Positions 1 to 7,960 of a DNA stretch of 64,000 bases are shown one piece after another (the first letter of the stretch is position 1; each line of letters opens with the position of its first letter). The stretch lies in contig LR877161.1 in NCBI GenBank assembly GCA_903995115.1, positions 62,001-126,000 of the forward strand, read 5' to 3'. The notes under the pieces are model-generated. The model did no database searches and was not told the DNA's origin. It worked only from the letters and a program-made list of their open reading frames with translations. The translations under genes and the position numbers were made by a program. Source of the DNA: Angomonas deanei (Eukaryota; Euglenozoa; Kinetoplastea; Trypanosomatida; Trypanosomatidae).

Positions 1-2432
1 TCGTCTTTGCCTTCCAGGCCGTGAGAAGCTTGTTCATCGCGGCTGTCGAGCGGGAGAGCGTCTTGGTCATCCTGGCTGCGCAGCCCGTGTGCCGGTTGCT
101 GATCCTGGCTGTCGAGGCGTTTGGGGCCTTCCTTGTCACCACTCGTAAGCGGCTTCGCCCCCTGTCGGTCCTCGCCCTCCAGTCGAACAGGCGTGGTAGC
201 ATCGCCATGTGACGCCGCTTCATCGCCGCTGTTCACAGACACCGCATCCTCCACAGCGTCCCCCGAAGAGGGCGAAGAGGAGGCATGCTCGGGGAGCCCC
301 AAGCGGCAGTGTCCAGCGGTGGCAGTCCGAACGAGTCCCAACTGCTGTGCTCGCTGCCGGTCCGACGCGCAACAATGCTGCTCGTGGCCGAGTCACCCGG
401 GGTCACGTCGGACACCGGGACGACCGGTGCTCGTGCGGGATCCTTTGTCTGCGCGTTCACGCCACTCCCAACAACACCCTCACCGAGCAGCTCCACCTCC
501 TTCGCTCCGTGCCACACAGCAGACTCCTCGTCGTAGTCGTACAAAGGGACAAGCGGTTCAGTCTTCGTCATGACAGGAATAGGGCTTGTCCCCACATCGC
601 GGCGCGCATCCTCTTCATCCTGGGCCACCAGTCGGGCAGCGCCTTCTGCTTCCGTAGCTTGCAGGGACTTGGCCCGCTGTTCATCACTGCTGTCGATTGG
701 GAGGGCGGCTTGTGCATTGTGGTCAGCGAGGGCGTGGGCAGCATCAGCGTCGCCGCTTTCAACGCCCTTCTCGCCTTCTTCGTCCTGGGCCTCGAGCTTA
801 TGAGCACCTTGCTCGTCTTTGTCTTCCAGGACGTGAGAAGCTTGTTCATCGCGGCTGTCGAGCGGGAGAGCGTCTTGGTCATCCCTGGCTGCGCAGCCCG
901 TGTGCCGGTTGCTGATCCTGGCCGTCGGGGTGTTTGGGGCCTTCCTTGTCATCAGAGGGTCCTACAGCGGCGTTAGCAGTGGTGCGATCATCCGAAGGTC
1001 CTACAGCGGCGTCAGCAGTCGTGCGATCATCCGAGGGTCCTGCAGCGGCGTCAGCAGTCGTGCGATCATCCGAGGGTCCGACAGCGGCGTCAGCAGTGGT
1101 CGTGTCGTGAGAGGGTCCGACAGCGGCGTCAGCAGTCGTGCGATCATCCGAGGGTCCGACAGCGGCGTCAGCAGTGGTCGTGTCGTGAGAGGGTCCTGCA
1201 GCGGCGTCAGCAGTCGTGCGATCATCCGAGGGTCCGACAGCGGCGTCAGCAGTGGTCGTGTCGTGAGAGGGTCCGACAGCGGCGTCAGCAGTCGTGCGAT
1301 CATCCGAGGGTCCGACAGCGGCGTCAGCAGTGGTCGTGTCGTGAGAGGGTCCGACAGCGGCGTCAGCAGTCGTGCGATCATCCGAAGGTCCTACAGCGGC
1401 GTCAGCAGTGGTCGTGTCGTGAGAGGGTCCGACAGCGGCGTCAGCAGTCGTGCGATCATCCGAGGGTCCGACAGCGGCGTCAGCAGTGGTCGTGTCGTGA
1501 GAGGGTCCTGCAGCGGCGTCAGCAGTCGTGCGATCATCCGAGGGTCCGACAGCGGCGTCAGCAGTGGTGCGATCATCCGAAGGTCCGACAGCGGCGTCAG
1601 CAGTCGTGCGATCATCCGAGGGTCCGACAGCGGCGTCAGCAGTGGTCGTGTCGTGAGAGGGTCCTGCAGCGGCGTCAGCAGTCGTGCGATCATCCGAAGG
1701 TCCGACAGCGGCGTCAGCAGTCGTGCGATCATCCGAAGGTCCGACAGCAGTGATAGAAGAAAGAGAGTCATTCCTCACCTCCCGCGGCGGGGTGGCAGAC
1801 CTCGTGGCCCCCCTGGAGTAGTAGGAGGTGGTCAGTTGATTGGTCTCCTCCTTGTTCAGCCGCTTAGGGGACACGGACGAGGTGCGCGGGGTGCCGTGAC
1901 GGGAGTCGGTCGGGGTCTGGATCGCCGCCAGCAGCCGGTCGAGGTGGGAGGCGGGGTCCCCAATGGTGGAGGCGAGGGAGGAGACGGTGTGGGTGGAGCT
2001 GACCAGCGAGACGGAGGGGGAGTCCACCACGGGACGCTTGGGGCGGGTGGGTACCGTCCTCGGCGGTGGCACCGGCCGCCGGACAGAACTGTCTGAGCTA
2101 GTTGGAGTAGTGGACGCGGAGGCGTCACTCTCTAAAAAGTAGGAAAGGGGGAATAGCGGAGGAGGGGCGCGACGCCGCGGTGGCGGGGAGGGCGACGGGG
2201 CAGCAGCGGCCGCCGCGTTCCTTTCCTGTAGGAGGGTGCGACCCAACACTGTCGTATCATCGTTGAAAATAAGTAAAGGATCAAACGGCTCCGGCGCAAA
2301 ACGGTTCTTGGGACGCCCAACACGGGTTGGTGGGTTCACTCGATTGGTGTTGGTGGAACGGATATTTAATCCTCTCAAATAATACTCTATTTTATCTAAA
2401 TGAGCATCGATCACTCGAGTAGCCTCTTCCAT
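1..2432 (-). CDS. Repeat-rich protein of unknown function, partial at left edge, reading frame broken twice
   Basis: No family is recognised. Start is the ATG at 2430-2432. The first 70 residues are non-repetitive and hydrophilic; then come an Ala/Pro/Ser/Arg-rich stretch, a Ser/Thr-rich stretch, about 20 copies of a 13-residue unit (core GPSDDRTTADA) and an acidic array of 11-residue units (consensus DEQxAxxLxxx). The first frame stops at 879-881, but the 11-residue periodicity continues in exact register if one base of the CCC at 883-885 is skipped. A near-identical copy of this stretch at 1-140 has only CC (71-72) and reads straight through, so I treat this as one gene. A second frame change of opposite sign lies within 233-392, after which 11-residue units run off the window edge. 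No signal peptide or membrane segment is seen. It could be a structural or cytoskeletal repeat protein; that is a guess. Confidence 0.6.
620..950 (-). repeat. 33-bp (11-residue) acidic tandem repeats
   Basis: Ten consecutive 11-residue units with consensus D-E/D-Q/E-x-A-x-x-L-x-x-x can be read, for example DEQASHVLEDK, DEQGAHKLEAQ and NAQAALPIDSS. The register holds across the surplus base at 883-885. Units are diverged at DNA level, so this array is older than the 39-bp array beside it. A related run of units occupies about 1-203. Confidence 0.85.
822..957 (-). repeat. Near-identical duplicate of window positions 1-140
   Basis: The roughly 135 bp here match positions 1-140 with only a handful of substitutions and one length difference: CCC at 883-885 against CC at 71-72. 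The spacing of about 820 bp suggests a large tandem duplication within the gene. The other copy is cut by the window edge, so the full unit cannot be defined. Confidence 0.9.
951..1746 (-). repeat. 39-bp tandem array (about 20 units) inside the coding region
   Basis: About 20 full copies plus a partial copy of a 39-bp unit encode 13-residue repeats. Two main versions occur, one with SDDRTTADA and one with SHDTTTADA. In the middle of the array they alternate regularly, giving a 78-bp higher-order period. Because 39 is a multiple of three, all reading frames stay open, which creates long false reading frames on both strands. Confidence 0.95.
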
Positions 2433-2796
2433 GATTCTATTTTATTTTATTTTGATATTTATGATTCCTAACGGAAATACTGAATGTATATGTTGTTGTT
2501 GTTGTTGTTTATATGTACTTTTATAAAAGTACGTGTATGTTTGTGAGGCTCAAAATAAAAAATCTTGTTTGGAGAGCAACTTCTCCGAGAAATATACTTA
2601 AAAGTGATTCAAATTCTATGAAACAAAAGTAAATCGCAATAATAATAAATAAATAAAATACTTTTAAAAACCAAAAAAAAACTACGAAGAACAAGTAGAA
2701 ATAAGATATAAAGCCCCAAGGGTAGAATTGTTCTTTCTGCATACAGACGTTCAAACAAATACATTTAATAAAAAAAAATAGATCCACAAGATGTGA
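2433..2796. other. AT-rich spacer, no gene seen
   Basis: The spacer holds A/T homopolymers and a short GTT microsatellite near 2490-2508. It must contain the 3' UTR of the bromodomain gene and the 5' UTR of the repeat gene. Open frames here are only low-complexity Phe/Ile/Leu runs. Confidence 0.7.
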
Positions 2797-4875
2797 TTAC
2801 TTCTTCAACTTTACAATGTGTTTCTGCATTTGGCGTAGTTGTTGCAACTGCTGAAATGGCTTAAACGTTAACGGCTCCTGCTCCAACTTGTTCATCTCGT
2901 TCGTCAGCTTTGCGAGCTCCACCCGGTGGTCCTGGCGAGGTGCGGAAGGCGCAGAGGAGGAGGACGAGGCACTGCTGCTGTCGGTACTAGAAGTGGAGGA
3001 GCTAGCACTACTGCTGCTGCTGCTGTTGCTGGGAGTCGGGCGCCTGCGCTTCTGGGGCGAACGCTTTCGTGCCCTCTTCGCCGCCGGCTTCACCCGTCGC
3101 GTCAGGGGGAGATCCTCGTCCTTATCTAGAAATAGTTTCTCTCGCATACGAATGTAATTTGCTGCGTTCTTCTCGTCGCAGGTGGCACCCATGTAGGAGC
3201 AGTCCCAGTACACCGGCGGTGGATTGAGAGGGTGCGGCAGGCGGCGGTACACCCCGCACCGGTCACACCGGAGGTTGAACCCTTCCGTCACCGTCTCCTC
3301 CGGCGGCGCGGGCGGCCGGCCACGTTTGGGTTTTTCCGTAGTCCGCTCCGACTTGACGGTCTTTTCTTTAAGTACCTTTTCCGGCTTGTGGCTAGTACTC
3401 TTCCCCGCTTTGCCCCTCTTTTTTCTTCCCGTGTCGGTTTCAGCGGCCGTTGCAGTCTCCTCTGCCGCCACCGGCAGCGACACCTGTATCGTGGCGACCA
3501 CATGGACCGGTGGAAATAACGCACCCAGCTCCTCCAGCTGGAACAGCCGGTGGGTCGGCAGCAGGTGGTCGCCCAACCCATCCTCGGCGACCCGCCGTGC
3601 GCGCTGAATCTCCAAGTAGGCCTCCCCGCCGTCCTCCGCGAACTGTGCATCACGGATCGCCTTCAAGCACAGCTCTAATAATTTATTGCCAATGCCGGTG
3701 ATGTCGCTGTTGGGGCCGTTGTACTGGGAGCAATTCCCAATCATGAGCATCAGCCGCTCTCGCAGCTCGGTGTAGTCCATGAAGACATCCTCCAGCTGTT
3801 CCTTGCCCTTCTTGCGCCGTGCCACCCGGGCGAGGGCGGTGGGGGTGATCCCCTTGCACACCTCCAGGTACAGACTGAACAGCGTCACGGGGTCCTTGAT
3901 CTTTCTGTAGTAGGTGGGTGCCTCCCACTCCGAGACGGGATAGCGAAACGGACCGGAGAGTTCTTTTTCCGCCCAGGCAAGGTCTAGCACACTCAGCAGT
4001 AACACCATCCGCAGCGTGTTGGGCACGACGGCGGTGTTCTCCCCTAATTCCAGTGAGACCGTGCCCTTGTGGGTAGCCTCTCCCACCGTCAGGGAAGCAC
4101 TATCGGACTCGCCTAACACTTCCCTCAAGGCGGTGGCGCACCCCTCCCGGAAGGACCACCGGTCATCCAGCAGGTGATAAGCCATCAGCCGCACGACCCG
4201 CACGGCCGCCTGCCACGGCGTGATGGAGGGGACGGCGGTGTGACTCACCGACTTGCAGAGGACCGTCTCCTGCATGTCTCGCCCCCACTGGTCAAAGAGG
4301 TCGATCATTTTATTAAAAAAGATCCCGCAGGAGGCCTCGCCCAGTGGGGCTAACCCCTCCAGGAAGAGGGGACTAAAATAATACGCCTGCGCGGTGGCCT
4401 CTCTGTCCACCTGCAGAAAGAATTTCCACCAGCCCGTCGCGCTGGCGACCACGGAAGGGGTGATGCGAGCCCGCACGGTGGGTTTGGGTGGTTTGGCGTT
4501 CTTCACCAACTTTAGTTTGATTGCTGGTTTTTTGCTACTATCCGTGTTGTTGTCCGGCTGGTGCACGACCGGCGCGGGTGTGGGGGCCGGTTCCTCCTCG
4601 TCGAGGAAAAAGCTGGGATCACTTCTCTTTTTCATACTTTCCTTGGTCCTCTCCGGATCGGGCGCCGCCGGTGTCTTTTTTATCGTACTAATCACGGGTG
4701 GAAAGATACTCTCGTCTTCCTCACTTGGGGAGTAGGAGGGTTGGGCCTGCTGCGCCTCCCCGTCGGTAACCACCGCTATCCTGGGGATGGCGCCAATCCT
4801 CAAGAGAGGTCTATTCTCTACCGGTGCCGCTTCATTTTCAGTCTTGGGTTTGAGCGACAGTACACGTTTGTTCAT
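2797..4875 (-). CDS. Bromodomain and CW-type zinc finger protein, probable chromatin reader
   Basis: A bromodomain-like region spans about residues 230-400; its end shows YYRKIKDPVTLF and NCSQYN, the latter with the conserved acetyl-lysine-binding Asn. A CW-type zinc finger lies at about 535-570 (CDRC, then YWDCS and TCDE). The N terminus is disordered, and the C terminus is basic (KRARKRSPQKRRR), then a Ser homopolymer, then a Leu/Gln-rich helix. Bromodomains bind acetyl-lysine; CW fingers typically bind methylated H3K4. Kinetoplastid bromodomain factors mark transcription start regions, and a factor with this pairing would fit there. I chose the ATG at 4873-4875 because the protein is normal from MNKRVLSL on; an in-frame ATG at 4953 would add 26 UTR-like residues. 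Confidence 0.75.
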   Translation of the reverse strand: MNKRVLSLKPKTENEAAPVENRPLLRIGAIPRIAVVTDGEAQQAQPSYSPSEEDESIFPPVISTIKKTPAAPDPERTKESMKKRSDPSFFLDEEEPAPTPAPVVHQPDNNTDSSKKPAIKLKLVKNAKPPKPTVRARITPSVVASATGWWKFFLQVDREATAQAYYFSPLFLEGLAPLGEASCGIFFNKMIDLFDQWGRDMQETVLCKSVSHTAVPSITPWQAAVRVVRLMAYHLLDDRWSFREGCATALREVLGESDSASLTVGEATHKGTVSLELGENTAVVPNTLRMVLLLSVLDLAWAEKELSGPFRYPVSEWEAPTYYRKIKDPVTLFSLYLEVCKGITPTALARVARRKKGKEQLEDVFMDYTELRERLMLMIGNCSQYNGPNSDITGIGNKLLELCLKAIRDAQFAEDGGEAYLEIQRARRVAEDGLGDHLLPTHRLFQLEELGALFPPVHVVATIQVSLPVAAEETATAAETDTGRKKRGKAGKSTSHKPEKVLKEKTVKSERTTEKPKRGRPPAPPEETVTEGFNLRCDRCGVYRRLPHPLNPPPVYWDCSYMGATCDEKNAANYIRMREKLFLDKDEDLPLTRRVKPAAKRARKRSPQKRRRPTPSNSSSSSSASSSTSSTDSSSASSSSSAPSAPRQDHRVELAKLTNEMNKLEQEPLTFKPFQQLQQLRQMQKHIVKLKK

Positions 4876-5132
4876 TGTATTAATATCTATAGTTTCTTTT
4901 AGCGAAATAAATAAAGGGGGAATAATAGTGGAACCAGAAGAAACAAAATACAATAAAACTGTGAATCTGCAAAAACACTTTTTTTACTACTATTATCCTA
5001 CTTTTTTTGAACCGTTACTCGCCTCACGTATGTACGTGAATTAATTGTGTTTATAGTTACACTACAAAATAAAGGTTAAAAACCCATTAACGATAATCAG
5101 CTACCCACTCAAAAAAAAAAAAAAAATCCCTT

Positions 5133-7067
5133 TTACGCTTCCGCAAACTCCTCCAGTTGTCTCTGCACCTCCGCCCTGTCTGGCTCCACGCTGCGGGCGG
5201 CAGAGGCGGTCTCCAGCGCCTTCGTCAGCATGGCCGACAGCGCGGGGTGGACCTGTACATCCTCGGAGACGATTTGATCGTACAACTCGCGAATGTGGGC
5301 GACGACCGCCGGCACCTCCGACGGCGGCTCCGACAGCTGCATCTCCTCGCCGTGGATGGCGTGCAGGACTGGCTCTGGGAACTTGGCCCAGTGAGCCGTG
5401 CTGGCAATGACGAGCGGTGCGACCGGCTTACCGCCCTGGGACAGCTCCGACTCGAGGGCGACGGTCTCGCGGTACTGCTTGGCCACATACACGGCGACAG
5501 CGGTGTGAGGATCGAGCAGCCGCTTCTTCCCAGAGGCCTCGTACACCTCCTTGATCGTCTTGGCGCAGTTCGCCTCGTCGCAGCGGAAGGACCAGAAACT
5601 CTCCTTCATGCGGTGCTTCATCGCTTCCGTGATCTCGAAGCAGCCGTTCTTCTCCAGCTGGCTCATGAAGAGGGCGACGAGGTCGGCGTCGCCGTCGCTC
5701 AAGAGATAGAGGAACCGCTCGACATTGGAGGCCTTCAAGATATCGATCGAGGGAGAGGCCGTCGGGGCGAGGTGACGGGAGGTAATATCATACTTACCGG
5801 TCTGGACAAACTCATAAAGGACATCGTTCACGTTGGAGGCGACGATGAGCTTGCCGAGGGGCAGACCCATCAGCTTCGCGACGTAGGCACCGAGGATATT
5901 ACCAAAGTTACCGCACGGGACGACGACGTCCAGTGGGTCCCCGTAGTTCCACCCGGCGGAAGGGTTCTGCACCTGGTGACGGTAGGCCCAGAAGTAGTAC
6001 GCCACCTGCGGTACGAGGCGACCCCAGTTGATACTGTTAGCGGAGGATAGCTTGATGGGGATCGGCCGTGCCGCTAACTTCTCATTGAGCGGCTTATCAC
6101 CAAAAATGACCTTCACCGTGTTTTGGCAGAAATCAAAGTTGGAATGTTCCACGCCGTAGACCCGCACGTTGGTGCCGTCATCGAAGGAGAGCATCTGCAG
6201 TCGCTGGACGGGGGAGACCCCTTGCATGGGATAGAGGATCATCACCTTGGTCTTACCACCGGCGTTGACGAAGCCGCTAATCGCCGCGACACCGGTATCA
6301 CCGGAGGTGGCCGCCAGGATCATGTACTTATCCCGGTCCGTCTTGCCGCTCTGCTGTTGCTCCTTGTACTCTGCCTCCGCGGCGGCGTTGAAGTACTGGG
6401 GAAACAGCTGAAGCGCAAAGTCCTTGAAGGCGGCCGTAGGACCGTGGAACAGCTCCATCACGGAGACATCCTCCGCCCACTTGTCGCCCTTGGCGCCCTG
6501 CAGCAGCGGGGTGACCGGACAGATATCCAGCGTGCCGTTCCACCGGTCGCCGTCGTAGGCCCGCAGCAGCAACGGGTAGAGCTCCGAGGGGGACATGCTC
6601 CGGTCAATGAGCTGTTCTATTATCATCTGTGCGGCGTCAATGTAGGAGAGACTGCGCGCCTTGCAGAAGACCCGTAACTGTGAAGGAGGCATCACTGGGA
6701 TCTCCTTGAGGATATAGAGGCCGCCGTTCTTGGCCAGACCGTCACGGAGGACCGACAGAAAGTTGGACTGCTCGCTGGCGCCGCGGGTGCTGCTAAAGAG
6801 GCCCGCAATGGCACCGTCCGCCTGGCTGCCGCGGAGGTAAAAGGTCAGGCCGGCGAGCAATTCCTCCGTGGAACTGTTGGAGTCCCAGACGTAGTGGTAA
6901 TGATAGTGGTGCGTGAGGGGGGTGGACCAGTTGATATCGGCGGCGTCCACACAGACGATTAACTTTTTGTCAGTTTCGGAGAAGATATTTGATTTTTCAA
7001 TCGCGCTTTTGACTTCGTTTTTAATTTCGTCCGTCGCGCTACCCACCACGAAAATAGTATCCGACAT
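5133..7067 (-). CDS. Threonine synthase (PLP-dependent)
   Basis: Converts O-phosphohomoserine and water to threonine and phosphate, the last step of threonine synthesis, in the cytosol. The PLP-binding motif HGPTAAFKDFALQ gives Lys215. The phosphate-binding region (ATSGDTGVAA) and the SSANSINWGRL motif of the yeast THR4-type branch are present, as is the N-terminal domain beginning near residue 92 (SSTRG...GLAKNGGLY). About 90 residues come before that domain, including an unusual His/Tyr run (HHYHYHYV); that part is not typical of the family. The start at 7065-7067 is supported by a pyrimidine tract and AG about 50 nt upstream. No break is seen. Confidence 0.95.
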   Translation of the reverse strand: MSDTIFVVGSATDEIKNEVKSAIEKSNIFSETDKKLIVCVDAADINWSTPLTHHYHYHYVWDSNSSTEELLAGLTFYLRGSQADGAIAGLFSSTRGASEQSNFLSVLRDGLAKNGGLYILKEIPVMPPSQLRVFCKARSLSYIDAAQMIIEQLIDRSMSPSELYPLLLRAYDGDRWNGTLDICPVTPLLQGAKGDKWAEDVSVMELFHGPTAAFKDFALQLFPQYFNAAAEAEYKEQQQSGKTDRDKYMILAATSGDTGVAAISGFVNAGGKTKVMILYPMQGVSPVQRLQMLSFDDGTNVRVYGVEHSNFDFCQNTVKVIFGDKPLNEKLAARPIPIKLSSANSINWGRLVPQVAYYFWAYRHQVQNPSAGWNYGDPLDVVVPCGNFGNILGAYVAKLMGLPLGKLIVASNVNDVLYEFVQTGKYDITSRHLAPTASPSIDILKASNVERFLYLLSDGDADLVALFMSQLEKNGCFEITEAMKHRMKESFWSFRCDEANCAKTIKEVYEASGKKRLLDPHTAVAVYVAKQYRETVALESELSQGGKPVAPLVIASTAHWAKFPEPVLHAIHGEEMQLSEPPSEVPAVVAHIRELYDQIVSEDVQVHPALSAMLTKALETASAARSVEPDRAEVQRQLEEFAEA

Positions 7068-7960
7068 GGGATGAGATTTTTTTTTTGTTGGTTTAGTTTT
7101 GTTTTTTTGTTTTTACTCCTACGAGAAAAAAAAAAGAGGGAGAGAATGAGTCAGTCTTTTTAGAGTTGTTTTATGCACAGTAAAAAACAAATCACTAGGG
7201 AGCAAAAGAAGAAGAAAAAAAGTTGGTACTGCACGTGTAGGATAAATTTTAAAAAAAAAAAATGTATTAGAATGTTTTCTTCGATGCATTTTCTCTTTAT
7301 TTATTTATTTTCTTCGAAAAAAAGAAACATTCTCATGCTGATGCAGTGAAAAGGCGTATATTTATACTGTAGTATACAAGTTTTAATTATATTCGATGGT
7401 ATTCTTTGTTTTCAGGATATTATATTATCACACACATACGAGCATAAAGTACAAAAAAAAAACGCGAATTACTTTTTTTAGTTTTGCCGACGCTAAATAA
7501 ATGAAAGAACGAAAAAAAAATTGAATTTTGCACACACACATAAAAAAAAAAAAAAGGAAAAGAACATGCTAGGTTAAAAAAAAAAAAAAAAATCTGCAGC
7601 GCAATTATTTAGTTTTAATTCTTCTCTTTTTTTTTCTTCCTGCTTTTATTTACTTATTTTATTTTTATATTTTTTAACGAGTACAATCCGTTGTATACTC
7701 TCCACCGTCATGACAGGAGGATGCGTATATATAGTAATGAAACCAATAAAAAAAAAAGCAAATAAAAAATCTTTTTTCCCTGTTTTCTCTCCATTATTTT
7801 TGATGTTAACATAATAATGTCTGTTGGATGGAGAGAGAGGTGAAAAAAGTGCAAATATTCTTTAAAAAAAAAAAACAATACTACTGCTATACTAATAATA
7901 ATTATTTTGGGGGGTGGATTATTTTTAATATTATTACAAAAAAAAAAAAAAAAAGCTCCC
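7068..7960. other. Long AT-rich spacer (about 890 bp), no gene seen
   Basis: This is the longest gene-free stretch in the window. It has many A and T runs of 8-15 bases, a short CA stretch near 7530 and no credible coding frame. I see no tRNA-like arm pattern. It presumably carries the threonine synthase 5' UTR and the 3' UTR of the kinase gene. Confidence 0.6.
7119..7147 (-). promoter_or_regulatory. Predicted spliced-leader acceptor for threonine synthase
   Basis: Read on the minus strand, a long C/T tract (about 7147-7121) is followed at once by AG (7120-7119), about 50 nt upstream of the ATG. This is the canonical kinetoplastid trans-splice acceptor layout and is one of the clearest in the window. 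Confidence 0.7.

Noticed and set aside
951-1746. CRISPR-like appearance of regular repeats
   Set aside because: Units are contiguous without unique spacers and encode a protein repeat in a eukaryotic gene.
900-2096. 398-residue plus-strand open frame
   Set aside because: It is the antisense of the 39-bp array; a repeat unit that is a multiple of three keeps all frames open. The peptide is a meaningless Ser/Gly/Arg repeat.
2521-2787. Small minus-strand frame in the spacer
   Set aside because: Phe/Ile/Leu low-complexity from A/T runs, no splice context of its own and no domain.
5157-6050. 297-residue plus-strand open frame
   Set aside because: Antisense of threonine synthase caused by GC-rich third positions.
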